Shown here one piece after another: positions 6,591-12,656 of a DNA stretch of 12,656 nt. The notes under the pieces were generated by a model, which saw nothing but the letters and a program-made list of their open reading frames with translations, was not told where the DNA came from and searched no databases. The number at the start of each line of letters is the position of its first letter. Within the stretch, counting starts at the first letter, position 1. The stretch spans positions 1 to 12,656 of the forward strand of contig JAKBQS010000021.1 in NCBI GenBank assembly GCA_021835105.1, given 5' to 3'. Source of the DNA: Microcaldota archaeon. Lineage in GTDB: Archaea; Micrarchaeota; Micrarchaeia; Micrarchaeales; CABMGC01. The position numbers and the translations under genes are program-made.

Positions 6591-7841
6591 ATGATGAAAG
6601 GAATAGATGCTGCGAAGATAAGGGAGGATTTCCCGATATTGAAGAGGAAGATGAGCGGCAAGAGGCTTATTTATCTTGACAGCGCGGCAACTTCGCAGAA
6701 GCCTGAGAGCGTCATAAACGCAATAGACAATTATTACAGGAGCTACAACTCGAACATCCACAGGGGGCTCTATAGGATAGCAGAGGAGGCGACAGAGGCG
6801 TATACCGGATCTAAGGAGAAGGTTGCGAAGCTGATAAACGCGGGCTCGTACAGGAATATCGTATACTGCAGGAATACAACGGAGGCGATAAACATGGTGG
6901 CACTCTCCCTTGGGGAGAGCATGCTGGAAAAAGGCGATGTGGTTCTTACTACAGAGATGGAGCATCACAGCAACATAGTCCCATGGCAGATGCTCGCAAA
7001 GCGCAAAGGAAGCAAGGTGGAGTATGCGAGGCTTGATGAAAATAAAAAGTTCATTGACATGGAGGATTATAAGTCCGGACTGGAGAAAAATCCCAAGATA
7101 GTTACATTTACTGCAGCTTCGAATGTACTTGGCACCATAAACGACATCAAGGAGATGACCAGGCTTGCGCATAAGAAAGGCGCCGTAGTAGTGGTTGACG
7201 GTGCGCAGCACGTTCCCCATATGCAGATAGACGTGGGCGAGATAGGATGCGACTTTCTTGCTTTCTCCGGGCATAAGATGTTCGGCCCGGCAGGAATAGG
7301 AGTCTTATACGGGAAGGAGGAGGCCCTTGAGAGCATGGAGCCTGTTTTGGGCGGCGGGGACATGATAAGGAGCGTCTCTTTCGCAAGCTGCAGTTGGAAC
7401 GAGCTTCCATGGAAATTCGAGGCTGGAACTTCGAATATAGAAGGGGGAATAGGGCTTGGTGCGGCTGTAGACTATATGCTCTCGATAGGCATGGGTAGAA
7501 TACGCGAACATGAGGAAAAGCTGACAAAGTATGCGCTTGAATCCATGGCAGATATCCACGGGGTTAAGATTTTCGGCCCGGCATTGGACGAGACGTCAAG
7601 GCGCGGCGGCACCATCTCCTTTAATGTAGATGGGATACATCCGCATGACCTCTCAACAATCTTTGATAGCGAGGGCATAGCCATACGCGCAGGCCATCAC
7701 TGTGCAATGCCTCTTGTGAATTCCGTACTTGGGCAGGACGCAGTAGCAAGAATCAGTTTCTACGCGTACAACAGCGAAGAGGATGTCGATGCGCTTGCAC
7801 CTGCAATAAGCAAGGCCAAGGAAGTGCTTAGAGTTTCGTGA
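6591..7841 (+). CDS. sufS: SufS-type cysteine desulfurase (PLP enzyme)
   Basis: This 416-residue enzyme converts cysteine to alanine and holds the released sulfur as a persulfide for transfer to SufB. It is of the group II (SufS/CsdB) type. Schiff-base lysine K229 is in FSGHKMFGP, catalytic C371 is in RAGHHCAMPL, the PLP-contacting histidine is in EMEHHSNIVPW (H125/H126), and D203 and Q206 are in VVDGAQHVPH. These correspond to K226, C364, H123, D200 and Q203 of E. coli SufS. It begins with two ATG codons (6591 and 6594) directly after the sufC stop, so it is last in the operon. No SufE or SufU sulfur-transfer partner is encoded in the window. Its last 14 bases overlap the 3' end of the convergent methyltransferase gene. 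Confidence 0.96.
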   Translation: MMKGIDAAKIREDFPILKRKMSGKRLIYLDSAATSQKPESVINAIDNYYRSYNSNIHRGLYRIAEEATEAYTGSKEKVAKLINAGSYRNIVYCRNTTEAINMVALSLGESMLEKGDVVLTTEMEHHSNIVPWQMLAKRKGSKVEYARLDENKKFIDMEDYKSGLEKNPKIVTFTAASNVLGTINDIKEMTRLAHKKGAVVVVDGAQHVPHMQIDVGEIGCDFLAFSGHKMFGPAGIGVLYGKEEALESMEPVLGGGDMIRSVSFASCSWNELPWKFEAGTSNIEGGIGLGAAVDYMLSIGMGRIREHEEKLTKYALESMADIHGVKIFGPALDETSRRGGTISFNVDGIHPHDLSTIFDSEGIAIRAGHHCAMPLVNSVLGQDAVARISFYAYNSEEDVDALAPAISKAKEVLRVS

Positions 7842-8481
7842 GAGATTCTTGCCGGGATAGCACATACGCAATTATATCCTCGAAGAAGAGATGCACTTTC
7901 CCTTCTTTCTCTATTTTCAGACCTGAGGAGCGCACTATTCCCTGCAGCTCCATGGAATCTGCAAGACTGCTCGAGACAATTATTATTTTGCCCGCTGGAG
8001 ATAGATGCCCAGGCGCAGCTTTTAGGAACCTGCGGATTGTCTCGTTTCCGCCTGCGCCGCTCTCTACCTGAATGGAGACCTCCCTGTCAGCAATCTCCCC
8101 TGATTCGGGAAGATACGGCGGGTTGAATGCTATGAGTTCGAACCTGCCTTTGATACTTGAGAAGAGATCAGATTGTATTGTATGAGGCAATGCGTGAAGG
8201 ATTGCGGAGTTCTGCCTTACGTTAAAATCTGCGTTCCTTACTGCTGATTCGCTTATGTCAGATAGGACTGCGCTCGCCACACTTGGATACGCTGCCATGT
8301 TTATGCCGAGTATGCCTGTGCCGGTTCCCATATCCAGGACACGAAGTCCTTCCGTGCTGCGAAACTCCCCGTCGAGCAGCTCCTTAAGCATGGAGAGCGC
8401 AAGGTAAGAATCTTCTGATGGTGGGTATACGCTTCCAATGGTGGTTATATGCGGTTCTGGGCGTTTTGCCGGATGATTCAT
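7828..8481 (-). CDS. HemK2/N6AMT1-like protein methyltransferase (probable aRF1 glutamine methyltransferase)
   Basis: This 217-residue SAM-dependent methyltransferase has a Rossmann core. VYPPSEDSYLAL lies at 18-29, SAM-binding motif I VLDMGTGTGILG at 48-59, acidic residue D75 in LSDIS, and catalytic NPPY at 120-123. The NPPY motif marks amino methyltransferases acting on glutamine or adenine. The short N-terminus with the PPSEDS motif fits the archaeal/eukaryal HemK2 (Mtq2) branch, which methylates the GGQ glutamine of release factor 1, rather than bacterial PrmC. The substrate is inferred from family. The ATG at 8481 sits about 25 bases from a minus-strand TATAAAAA, so the message is probably leaderless. 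Its 3' end overlaps sufS by 14 bases, tail to tail. Confidence 0.85.
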   Translation of the reverse strand: MNHPAKRPEPHITTIGSVYPPSEDSYLALSMLKELLDGEFRSTEGLRVLDMGTGTGILGINMAAYPSVASAVLSDISESAVRNADFNVRQNSAILHALPHTIQSDLFSSIKGRFELIAFNPPYLPESGEIADREVSIQVESGAGGNETIRRFLKAAPGHLSPAGKIIIVSSSLADSMELQGIVRSSGLKIEKEGKVHLFFEDIIAYVLSRQESLTKL

Positions 8482-8531
8482 GCGTGTAGATTGCTTTGCG
8501 GTTTTTTATAGGTTATTGCAGAAGGTTCATT
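8482..8531. promoter_or_regulatory. Compact divergent promoter shared by the methyltransferase and the DNA ligase
   Basis: Only 50 bases separate the two start codons. The single AT-rich core, TTTTTTATA at 8502-8510, is centred on 8506, that is 25 bases from the methyltransferase start (8481) and 26 from the ligase start (8532). Read on the minus strand it is TATAAAAAA, a strong TATA box. Read on the plus strand it is a weaker one. Both genes could be leaderless from this element. The ligase also has a weak Shine-Dalgarno-like GAAGGT at 8521-8526, so a short-leader message from elsewhere is possible. Confidence 0.5.
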
Positions 8532-10298
8532 ATGCTGTTCGGAGAGATTGCAGAATATTACAGCAAGCTTGAGGCGACACAGTCGAGGATAGAGATGGTA
8601 GGCCTCCTCAAGGATATGTTCAGCAGGATGGAGAAGGAGGAGATCGCCAAGATGGTGTATATGACGCAGGGAGTCCTTGGCCCGTCTTTCGAGAGCCTGC
8701 AGGTTGGAATTGCGGATAAGCTTGCTGAGGAGGCTATAGCCGAAGCGACAGGCTACGAAAAGAAGGATGTTGTAGCTGCATTCAGGAAGACTGGAGACCT
8801 TGGCACAGCTGCGGAGGAATTGTCGGCGAAGAAGAGAAGCAGGCTTCTCTCTTACTCTAAGCTCTCCGGCATATACGTCTTTGATACGATGATGGGCATA
8901 GCGAAGGCGTCAGGCGAGGGCAGCAAGGACGCTAAGATAAAAGGCATGGTGAGCCTTCTCTTATCGGCATCCCCATTGGAGGCGCGTTATATTGTGAGAT
9001 TTGCGCTAGGCACGCTCAGGCTTGGGGCTGGAGACGCAACGATAATGGAGGCGCTTGCGCTTATGGCAACCGGAGACAGGACCAAGAAGGATAAACTGGA
9101 GAGGGCTTACAACGTATGCGGAGACCTTGGCAGGGTCGCGCGGATAGTGGCTGCGATGGGAATGGACGGCATAGAGAATTTCAAGGCTGAGGTTTTCAGC
9201 CCTGTGAAACCAGCCCTTGCGGAGAGGCTGCCCACTTCTGAGGAGATACTGGAGAGAATGGGGGGCAGATGCGCGGTAGAGAGCAAGTACGACGGGCTGC
9301 GCGCACAGGTTCACTTCAGCAGAAAGAAAGGCAAGGTCGAGATATTCTCAAGAAACCTGGAGCGGATAACAGAGATGTTTCCTGACGTATCAGAATCGTT
9401 CTTCAAAGAGATATCTGCTGATGAATGCATAGTGGAAGGGGAGGTTATAGCTTACGATGAAGTAGCCGGAACGTTCAGGCCTTTCCAGGAGACGATACAG
9501 AGGAAAAGGAAGCATGGCGTTGACGAGAAGAGCAGGCAGATACCGGTAAAGCTCTTCCTTTTTGACGTCTTGTACCTCGACGGGATCGAGTGCCTTGGGA
9601 TGCCATATAGTGAGAGGCGGAAGCTGCTGGAAGGGATAATAAATGGCGGGCGTGTCGTTGAAGCTGCGGATAGGATAATAGCCTCTTCTCCGAGGGAGCT
9701 TGATTCGTATTTTGAGCGCAATATAGAGATGGGCCTCGAGGGAATAGTCGCAAAGGGCCTGGATTCAGTGTATGTTGCGGGGGCGAGGAGGTTCAGCTGG
9801 ATAAAGCTGAAGAGAAGCTATAAGGGAGAGCTCTCGGATACGGTTGATCTGGTTATAATAGGTTACTACAGGGGAAAAGGCTCACGGACGGAATTTGGGC
9901 TGGGGGGTCTGCTGTGCGCTGTTTATAACGAATCCACGGATCTCTTTGAGAGCATAACGAAGATAGGCACGGGATTTACGGAGCACCAGATGGAGGAGTT
10001 ATGGAAGAGATGCAAGGAGATATCCAGGAAGGCGAAGCCTGCAAGGGTTCTCTCGCAGCTGGAGCCGGATTTCTGGGTTGAGCCGAGGTATGTGATAGAG
10101 GTAAGGGCAGATGAGATAACCAGGTCGCCGACGCATATGTGCGGAAGGGAGAGCGGCTCGGAAGAAGGATATGCGCTCAGGTTCCCAAGGATAGTGAGCG
10201 ATGGCGTACGGGAAGACAAGAGCGCAGAAGATGCAACTACAACCTCTGAGATAATCTCAATGTATTCCGAGCAGAAGAGAACAAAGGTAAAGGATTAG
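8532..10298 (+). CDS. lig: ATP-dependent DNA ligase, archaeal type
   Basis: This 588-residue ligase seals DNA nicks in replication and repair. It has an N-terminal DNA-binding domain (about 1-220), an adenylation domain and an OB domain. The nucleotide-accepting lysine is K252 in SKYDGLR (motif I, KxDG). Other motifs are IFSRNLE (271-277, motif III), FLFDVLYLDG (342-351, IIIa), LEGIVAKG (402-409, IV) and WIKLKRSY (423-430, V). RSPTHMCG at 531-538 is the typical C-terminal signature. Length is normal for archaeal LIG1-type enzymes. ATG 8532 is the best start because it fits the TATA spacing and GAAGGT at 8521-8526; an in-frame start at 8496 would add 12 residues but lies before the promoter element. 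The cofactor is assumed to be ATP from family. Confidence 0.95.
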   Translation: MLFGEIAEYYSKLEATQSRIEMVGLLKDMFSRMEKEEIAKMVYMTQGVLGPSFESLQVGIADKLAEEAIAEATGYEKKDVVAAFRKTGDLGTAAEELSAKKRSRLLSYSKLSGIYVFDTMMGIAKASGEGSKDAKIKGMVSLLLSASPLEARYIVRFALGTLRLGAGDATIMEALALMATGDRTKKDKLERAYNVCGDLGRVARIVAAMGMDGIENFKAEVFSPVKPALAERLPTSEEILERMGGRCAVESKYDGLRAQVHFSRKKGKVEIFSRNLERITEMFPDVSESFFKEISADECIVEGEVIAYDEVAGTFRPFQETIQRKRKHGVDEKSRQIPVKLFLFDVLYLDGIECLGMPYSERRKLLEGIINGGRVVEAADRIIASSPRELDSYFERNIEMGLEGIVAKGLDSVYVAGARRFSWIKLKRSYKGELSDTVDLVIIGYYRGKGSRTEFGLGGLLCAVYNESTDLFESITKIGTGFTEHQMEELWKRCKEISRKAKPARVLSQLEPDFWVEPRYVIEVRADEITRSPTHMCGRESGSEEGYALRFPRIVSDGVREDKSAEDATTTSEIISMYSEQKRTKVKD

Positions 10299-10340
10299 AT
10301 ATTTTAATAAATAAATTTTATTTTAGTATATAGTATCCCG
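10299..10340 (+). terminator. T-rich region after the DNA ligase, possible archaeal terminator
   Basis: Directly after the ligase stop the plus strand has repeated T runs (ATTTT at 10301-10305 and ATTTTATTTTA at about 10315-10325) without a clear hairpin. Archaeal RNA polymerase commonly stops at such T-rich tracts, so this is a plausible termination zone separating the ligase from ftsZ transcription. The evidence is compositional only. Confidence 0.4.
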
Positions 10341-10360
10341 GTGTGCGGTTTTCTACAAAA

Positions 10361-10402
10361 GATATTTAAATATATATTTAAGATTACTTACTAAGAGGCG
10401 AT
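10361..10402 (+). promoter_or_regulatory. ftsZ promoter (AT palindrome) and ribosome binding site
   Basis: TTAAATATATATTTAA at 10366-10381 is a perfect 16-base palindrome containing TATA-like elements on both strands. A TATA box at TTTAAATA (10365-10372) would place transcription at about 10394, leaving a short leader. GAGGCGAT at 10395-10402 is a one-mismatch Shine-Dalgarno, with 4 bases before ATG 10407. The palindrome could equally be an operator or simply an AT-rich box; its symmetry may be fortuitous. Confidence 0.5.
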
Positions 10403-10406
10403 CAGG

Positions 10407-11465
10407 ATGGTAGACTTTACAAGCGATTTGTTAGGAGGCAAGGGTTCGGGGGCTGACGCAGTCAGCGATTCCACGCAGATAAAAATAGTTACTGTTGGAG
10501 TTGGTGGTGGCGGAAACAACACGGTAAACAGGCTGCTCAAGGTTGGCGTTAAGGGAACTGATCTTGTTGCGGTGAACACCGATGCCCAGCACTTCAAGAT
10601 AATAGACGAGAGGATAAAAAAGATACTCATAGGAAAGAACATGACCAGGGGTCTTGGAGCCGGAGGAGATCCGGAGATAGGAGCCAAGGCTGCAGAGCTT
10701 GACAGGCAGCTCCTTGAAGAGACTTTCTATGGGGCTCAGCTCGTTTTCCTGTGCGCAGGAATGGGAGGAGGAACAGGAACTGGGGCAATGCCAGTAGTAG
10801 CCCAGATAGCAAAGGAGCAGGGCGCGATAGTAGTCTCAATGGTAACATACCCATTCGATTTGGAGAGGGTAAGGAAGACCAAGGCTTCAGAGGGTATACA
10901 GAGATTGAGAAAGTACAGCGACAGCGTTATCATACTGGACAACAACAGGCTTGTGAAGCTTGTGCCTAACCTGCCGATGAACGAGGCTTTTGCCGTAGCA
11001 GACGACATACTCGCCAAGGCAATAGGAGGACTCGTATGGACAATTACCCAGCCTAGCCTGATAAACATAGACTTTGCTGACGTAAGATCCATAATGGGAA
11101 GCGGCGATGTAGGATTCATCTCCGTAGGCACGGGCAAGGGTAATGACAGAGTAGCTTCTGCCGCAGAGGCAGTGGTGAAGAACAAGCTGCTTGACGTTGA
11201 CTTTGAGAACGCAAAAGGCGCGTTGATACACATATCAGGCGCATCAGACCTGACACTTGGAGATGCAATAAAGGCTGGAGAGCAGATAACCGAGAGGATG
11301 GATCCTAAGGCCAACATAAAGTGGGGCGCGAGGATAATACCGGGATTCGAGGGCCAGCTTGAGATAGTTGCGATAGTGACAGGAGTACGCGGCTCAAGCA
11401 TAGCTGGCAAGTTCGACGAGATGGCGACAAGGAAGGCTAGATACGACGGAATAGATTACATATAA
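10407..11465 (+). CDS. ftsZ1: FtsZ cell division GTPase, first of a tandem pair
   Basis: This 352-residue tubulin-family GTPase polymerises into the division ring. After an N-terminal extension of about 24 residues it has the nucleotide loop VGVGGGGNNTVNRL (30-43), tubulin signature GGGTGTG (120-126), and T7 synergy loop NIDFADV (220-226) with D222 and D225, which complete the GTPase site of the next subunit. The polymer core ends near residue 330 (IVTGVRGS). The remaining 22-residue tail ends in RYDGIDYI; there is no long bacterial-style linker. ATG 10407 has a close Shine-Dalgarno. The second ftsZ begins 11 bases after this stop, so they form one operon. Which archaeal subgroup (FtsZ1 or FtsZ2) it belongs to needs a tree; the symbol here only marks gene order. 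Confidence 0.96.
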   Translation: MVDFTSDLLGGKGSGADAVSDSTQIKIVTVGVGGGGNNTVNRLLKVGVKGTDLVAVNTDAQHFKIIDERIKKILIGKNMTRGLGAGGDPEIGAKAAELDRQLLEETFYGAQLVFLCAGMGGGTGTGAMPVVAQIAKEQGAIVVSMVTYPFDLERVRKTKASEGIQRLRKYSDSVIILDNNRLVKLVPNLPMNEAFAVADDILAKAIGGLVWTITQPSLINIDFADVRSIMGSGDVGFISVGTGKGNDRVASAAEAVVKNKLLDVDFENAKGALIHISGASDLTLGDAIKAGEQITERMDPKANIKWGARIIPGFEGQLEIVAIVTGVRGSSIAGKFDEMATRKARYDGIDYI

Positions 11466-11476
11466 AGGTGGTATCG

Positions 11477-12490
11477 ATGCCTGAACAGGTCGACTACGAC
11501 TCGATGGTAGCCAGAATTGCGGTTGTTGGAGTAGGTGGGCAAGGCAGCAACCTTGTCAACAGACTCTACAGCAACGGCATGAAGAGCGCAGATACTATAG
11601 CCCTTAATACGGATCATGCACATCTCAACATGATAAAGGCGCAGAAGAAGCTATTGATAGGCAGGGAGATAACCAGCGGCTATGGAGCTGGCGGTTTCCC
11701 AGAGGTAGCTGCAAAGTGCGCTGATGCAAGCAGGAGGGAGATAGAGAAGCTCCTTGAGGGCTACGACCTTGTTTTCATAGCCGCGGGAATGGGAGGAGGA
11801 ACAGGAACTGGAGCTGCTCCCGTAGTTGCACAGGTAGCTCGCGAACAGGGCGCAACCGTAATAGCCGCGGTTACTTATCCATTCGAGCTTGAGAGGAGCA
11901 GGAAACTCAAGGCGCAGTGGGGCCTAGAGCAGCTGAACAAGCAGGCTGACTGCACGATAGTTGTAGAGAATGACAAGCTTCTCTCATATGTCCCGAATCT
12001 TCCGATAGAGAAGGCGTTTGAGCTTGTTGACAACATAACCGGGAACGCGGTAAAGGGCATAGCCGATACCATACAGCTGCCTAGCCTGATAAACCTCGAT
12101 TTTGCAGACCTGAGGAATGTAGTGCGGAATACTGGCACTGCGGTAATAAGCCTTGGATACGGTAACGGGACCAATAGAGTGGAGCAGGCAGTTGCATCCA
12201 CAAGGACGCATCCGCTGCTTACCGTAGATTATGACGGGGCAAGAGGCGCGTTGATACAGGTAGTCGGGGGAAACAGCCTCACAATAAGCGAGGCGACCCA
12301 GATAGGCAACGGGGTTACTGAAGGATTGTCCGACTCTGCCAATGTAATCTTCGGCTCGCGTATGATACCTGAGCTGCAGGACCAGATAAGAGTGGTCTCT
12401 GTTGTAACAGGAGTCAAGGCTCGGTTTGGGGAGAAGAGGGATGAGAAGGCATCTGCACTGAATCTGAGTTTCCTTGAAGCCGTATACTAA
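11477..12490 (+). CDS. ftsZ2: FtsZ cell division GTPase, second of a tandem pair
   Basis: This 337-residue FtsZ is a clear paralogue of the gene just upstream. The nucleotide loop reads [14 protein letters not shown] (17-30) instead of the usual G-G-G-G/A-G-N. The tubulin signature GGGTGTG is at 106-112, VTYPFELER at 132-140, and the T7 loop NLDFADL at 206-212 with D208 and D211 retained, so it should be an active GTPase. The region after the T7 loop, [13 protein letters not shown], departs from the MGSG-type sequence kept by its neighbour. The 26-residue tail after VVTGVK ends in [12 protein letters not shown] 11477 is supported by AAAGGTGG (11464-11471), which overlaps the upstream stop; an in-frame GTG at 11468 lies inside that ribosome binding site. 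The order label is mine, not a subgroup assignment. Confidence 0.95.
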   Translation: MPEQVDYDSMVARIAVVGVGGQGSNLVNRLYSNGMKSADTIALNTDHAHLNMIKAQKKLLIGREITSGYGAGGFPEVAAKCADASRREIEKLLEGYDLVFIAAGMGGGTGTGAAPVVAQVAREQGATVIAAVTYPFELERSRKLKAQWGLEQLNKQADCTIVVENDKLLSYVPNLPIEKAFELVDNITGNAVKGIADTIQLPSLINLDFADLRNVVRNTGTAVISLGYGNGTNRVEQAVASTRTHPLLTVDYDGARGALIQVVGGNSLTISEATQIGNGVTEGLSDSANVIFGSRMIPELQDQIRVVSVVTGVKARFGEKRDEKASALNLSFLEAVY

Positions 12491-12511
12491 TTCGGCTTCT
12501 TTTTATTTATT
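12476..12511 (+). terminator. Hairpin plus T run ending the ftsZ operon
   Basis: GAAGCCG (12476-12482) pairs perfectly with CGGCTTC (12493-12499) across a 10-base loop, giving a 7-bp GC-rich stem. Five T residues (12500-12504) and then ATTTATT follow directly. The stop codon of the second ftsZ sits inside the loop. The layout is that of an intrinsic terminator, though archaea mostly rely on the T run. The same T-rich stretch could serve as TATA box for the next gene. Confidence 0.65.
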
Positions 12512-12523
12512 CTGTGTGCAGTA

Positions 12524-12656
12524 ATGCTTATGAGATATTCAGCTGTATCGTTCAGAGCGAGCCGTGCACGCAATCGAATGCGTGCACAGAGCGCAATGGA
12601 GTACCTGATGACGTATGGGTGGGCGATACTTATCATTGCAATAGTACTTGGCGCTT
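12524..12656 (+). CDS. Class III signal peptide (type IV pilin-like) protein, N-terminal part only
   Basis: The frame open to the window edge encodes 44 residues. It starts with an arginine-rich segment (RYSAVSFRASRARNRMR), followed by AQSAMEYLMTYGWAI and a hydrophobic stretch (AILIIAIVLGA). This is the archaeal class III signal peptide: cleavage is expected between Ala and Gln, with Glu at +5 of the mature protein, leaving the hydrophobic segment for pilus assembly or membrane anchoring. Such proteins are exported and processed by a prepilin peptidase. The start is uncertain: ATG 12524, ATG 12530 (about 25 bases from the T-rich element at 12500-12511, possibly leaderless) or ATG 12578, which would give the short n-region MRA before the motif. 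The mature domain lies outside the window, so its exact role is unknown. Confidence 0.8.
   Translation, partial: MLMRYSAVSFRASRARNRMRAQSAMEYLMTYGWAILIIAIVLGA
12564..12587. repeat. Perfect 9-bp inverted repeat overlapping a candidate start codon
   Basis: GTGCACGCA (12564-12572) and TGCGTGCAC (12579-12587) are exact reverse complements with a 6-base loop ATCGAA. The in-frame ATG at 12578-12580 straddles the loop and the 3' arm. In RNA this would make a strong hairpin within the signal peptide coding region of the pilin-like gene. Confidence 0.7.

Noticed and set aside
6904..6920. A 7-bp hairpin (CTCTCCC and GGGAGAG, 3-base loop) in sufS
   Set aside because: It is short, within conserved coding sequence and has no positional signal.
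10736..11410. A 224-codon open frame on the minus strand opposite the first ftsZ
   Set aside because: It is the reverse image of a strongly conserved FtsZ core; serine/proline-rich composition is typical of shadow frames.
1..12656. CRISPR array, insertion sequence, toxin-antitoxin or phage genes
   Set aside because: I found no regularly spaced repeats, transposase motifs, terminal repeats or phage-like proteins; the genes are housekeeping or surface-protein types.

Overview
The window reads as chromosomal DNA of an archaeon. The evidence is an XPD/Rad3-type helicase with an iron-sulfur cysteine set, an archaeal/eukaryal-type ATP-dependent DNA ligase, a HemK2/N6AMT1-type release-factor methyltransferase, two tandem FtsZ genes, a COG2522-like regulator, TATA-box promoters, and a class III (archaeal type IV pilin-like) signal peptide of the QSAMEYLMTYGWAI kind. 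From memory that last motif is frequent in DPANN archaea, and a Micrarchaeota-like host is my best inference, but no marker here proves it. Coding is dense, arginine is mostly AGG/AGA, isoleucine is often ATA, and there is no insertion sequence, prophage or CRISPR array.

Layout: a partial tRNA-Arg(UCU) and a TatD-family metal-dependent hydrolase lie on the minus strand (1-831). A divergent promoter region (832-939) separates them from an XPD-like Fe-S helicase on the plus strand, which probably starts at a CTG codon. A five-gene plus-strand operon follows (about 2850-7841): a small helix-turn-helix regulator with a C-terminal cysteine cluster, then sufB, sufD, sufC and sufS. This is a complete SUF iron-sulfur assembly set with its own cysteine desulfurase. 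A minus-strand methyltransferase (probable aRF1 glutamine methyltransferase) overlaps the sufS tail by 14 bases. It shares a 50-base divergent promoter with the plus-strand DNA ligase. Two tandem ftsZ paralogues follow behind an AT-rich promoter, and a hairpin-plus-T-run terminator closes them. The window ends inside a pilin-like secreted or membrane protein gene.

How it fits together: SufS would take sulfur from cysteine, and SufB-SufC-SufD would build clusters with ATP. Likely clients include the Fe-S helicase next door. The regulator at the head of the operon carries cysteines that could sense cluster or redox status. The two FtsZ proteins serve cell division; the ligase and the helicase serve DNA maintenance.

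I did not find a clear new defence or mobile system. The most interesting items are the candidate Fe-S-responsive archaeal suf regulator, the probable CTG start of the helicase, the near-symmetric divergent promoter between the methyltransferase and the ligase, the FtsZ pair with an altered nucleotide loop in the second copy, and the hairpins around the ftsZ2/pilin junction.
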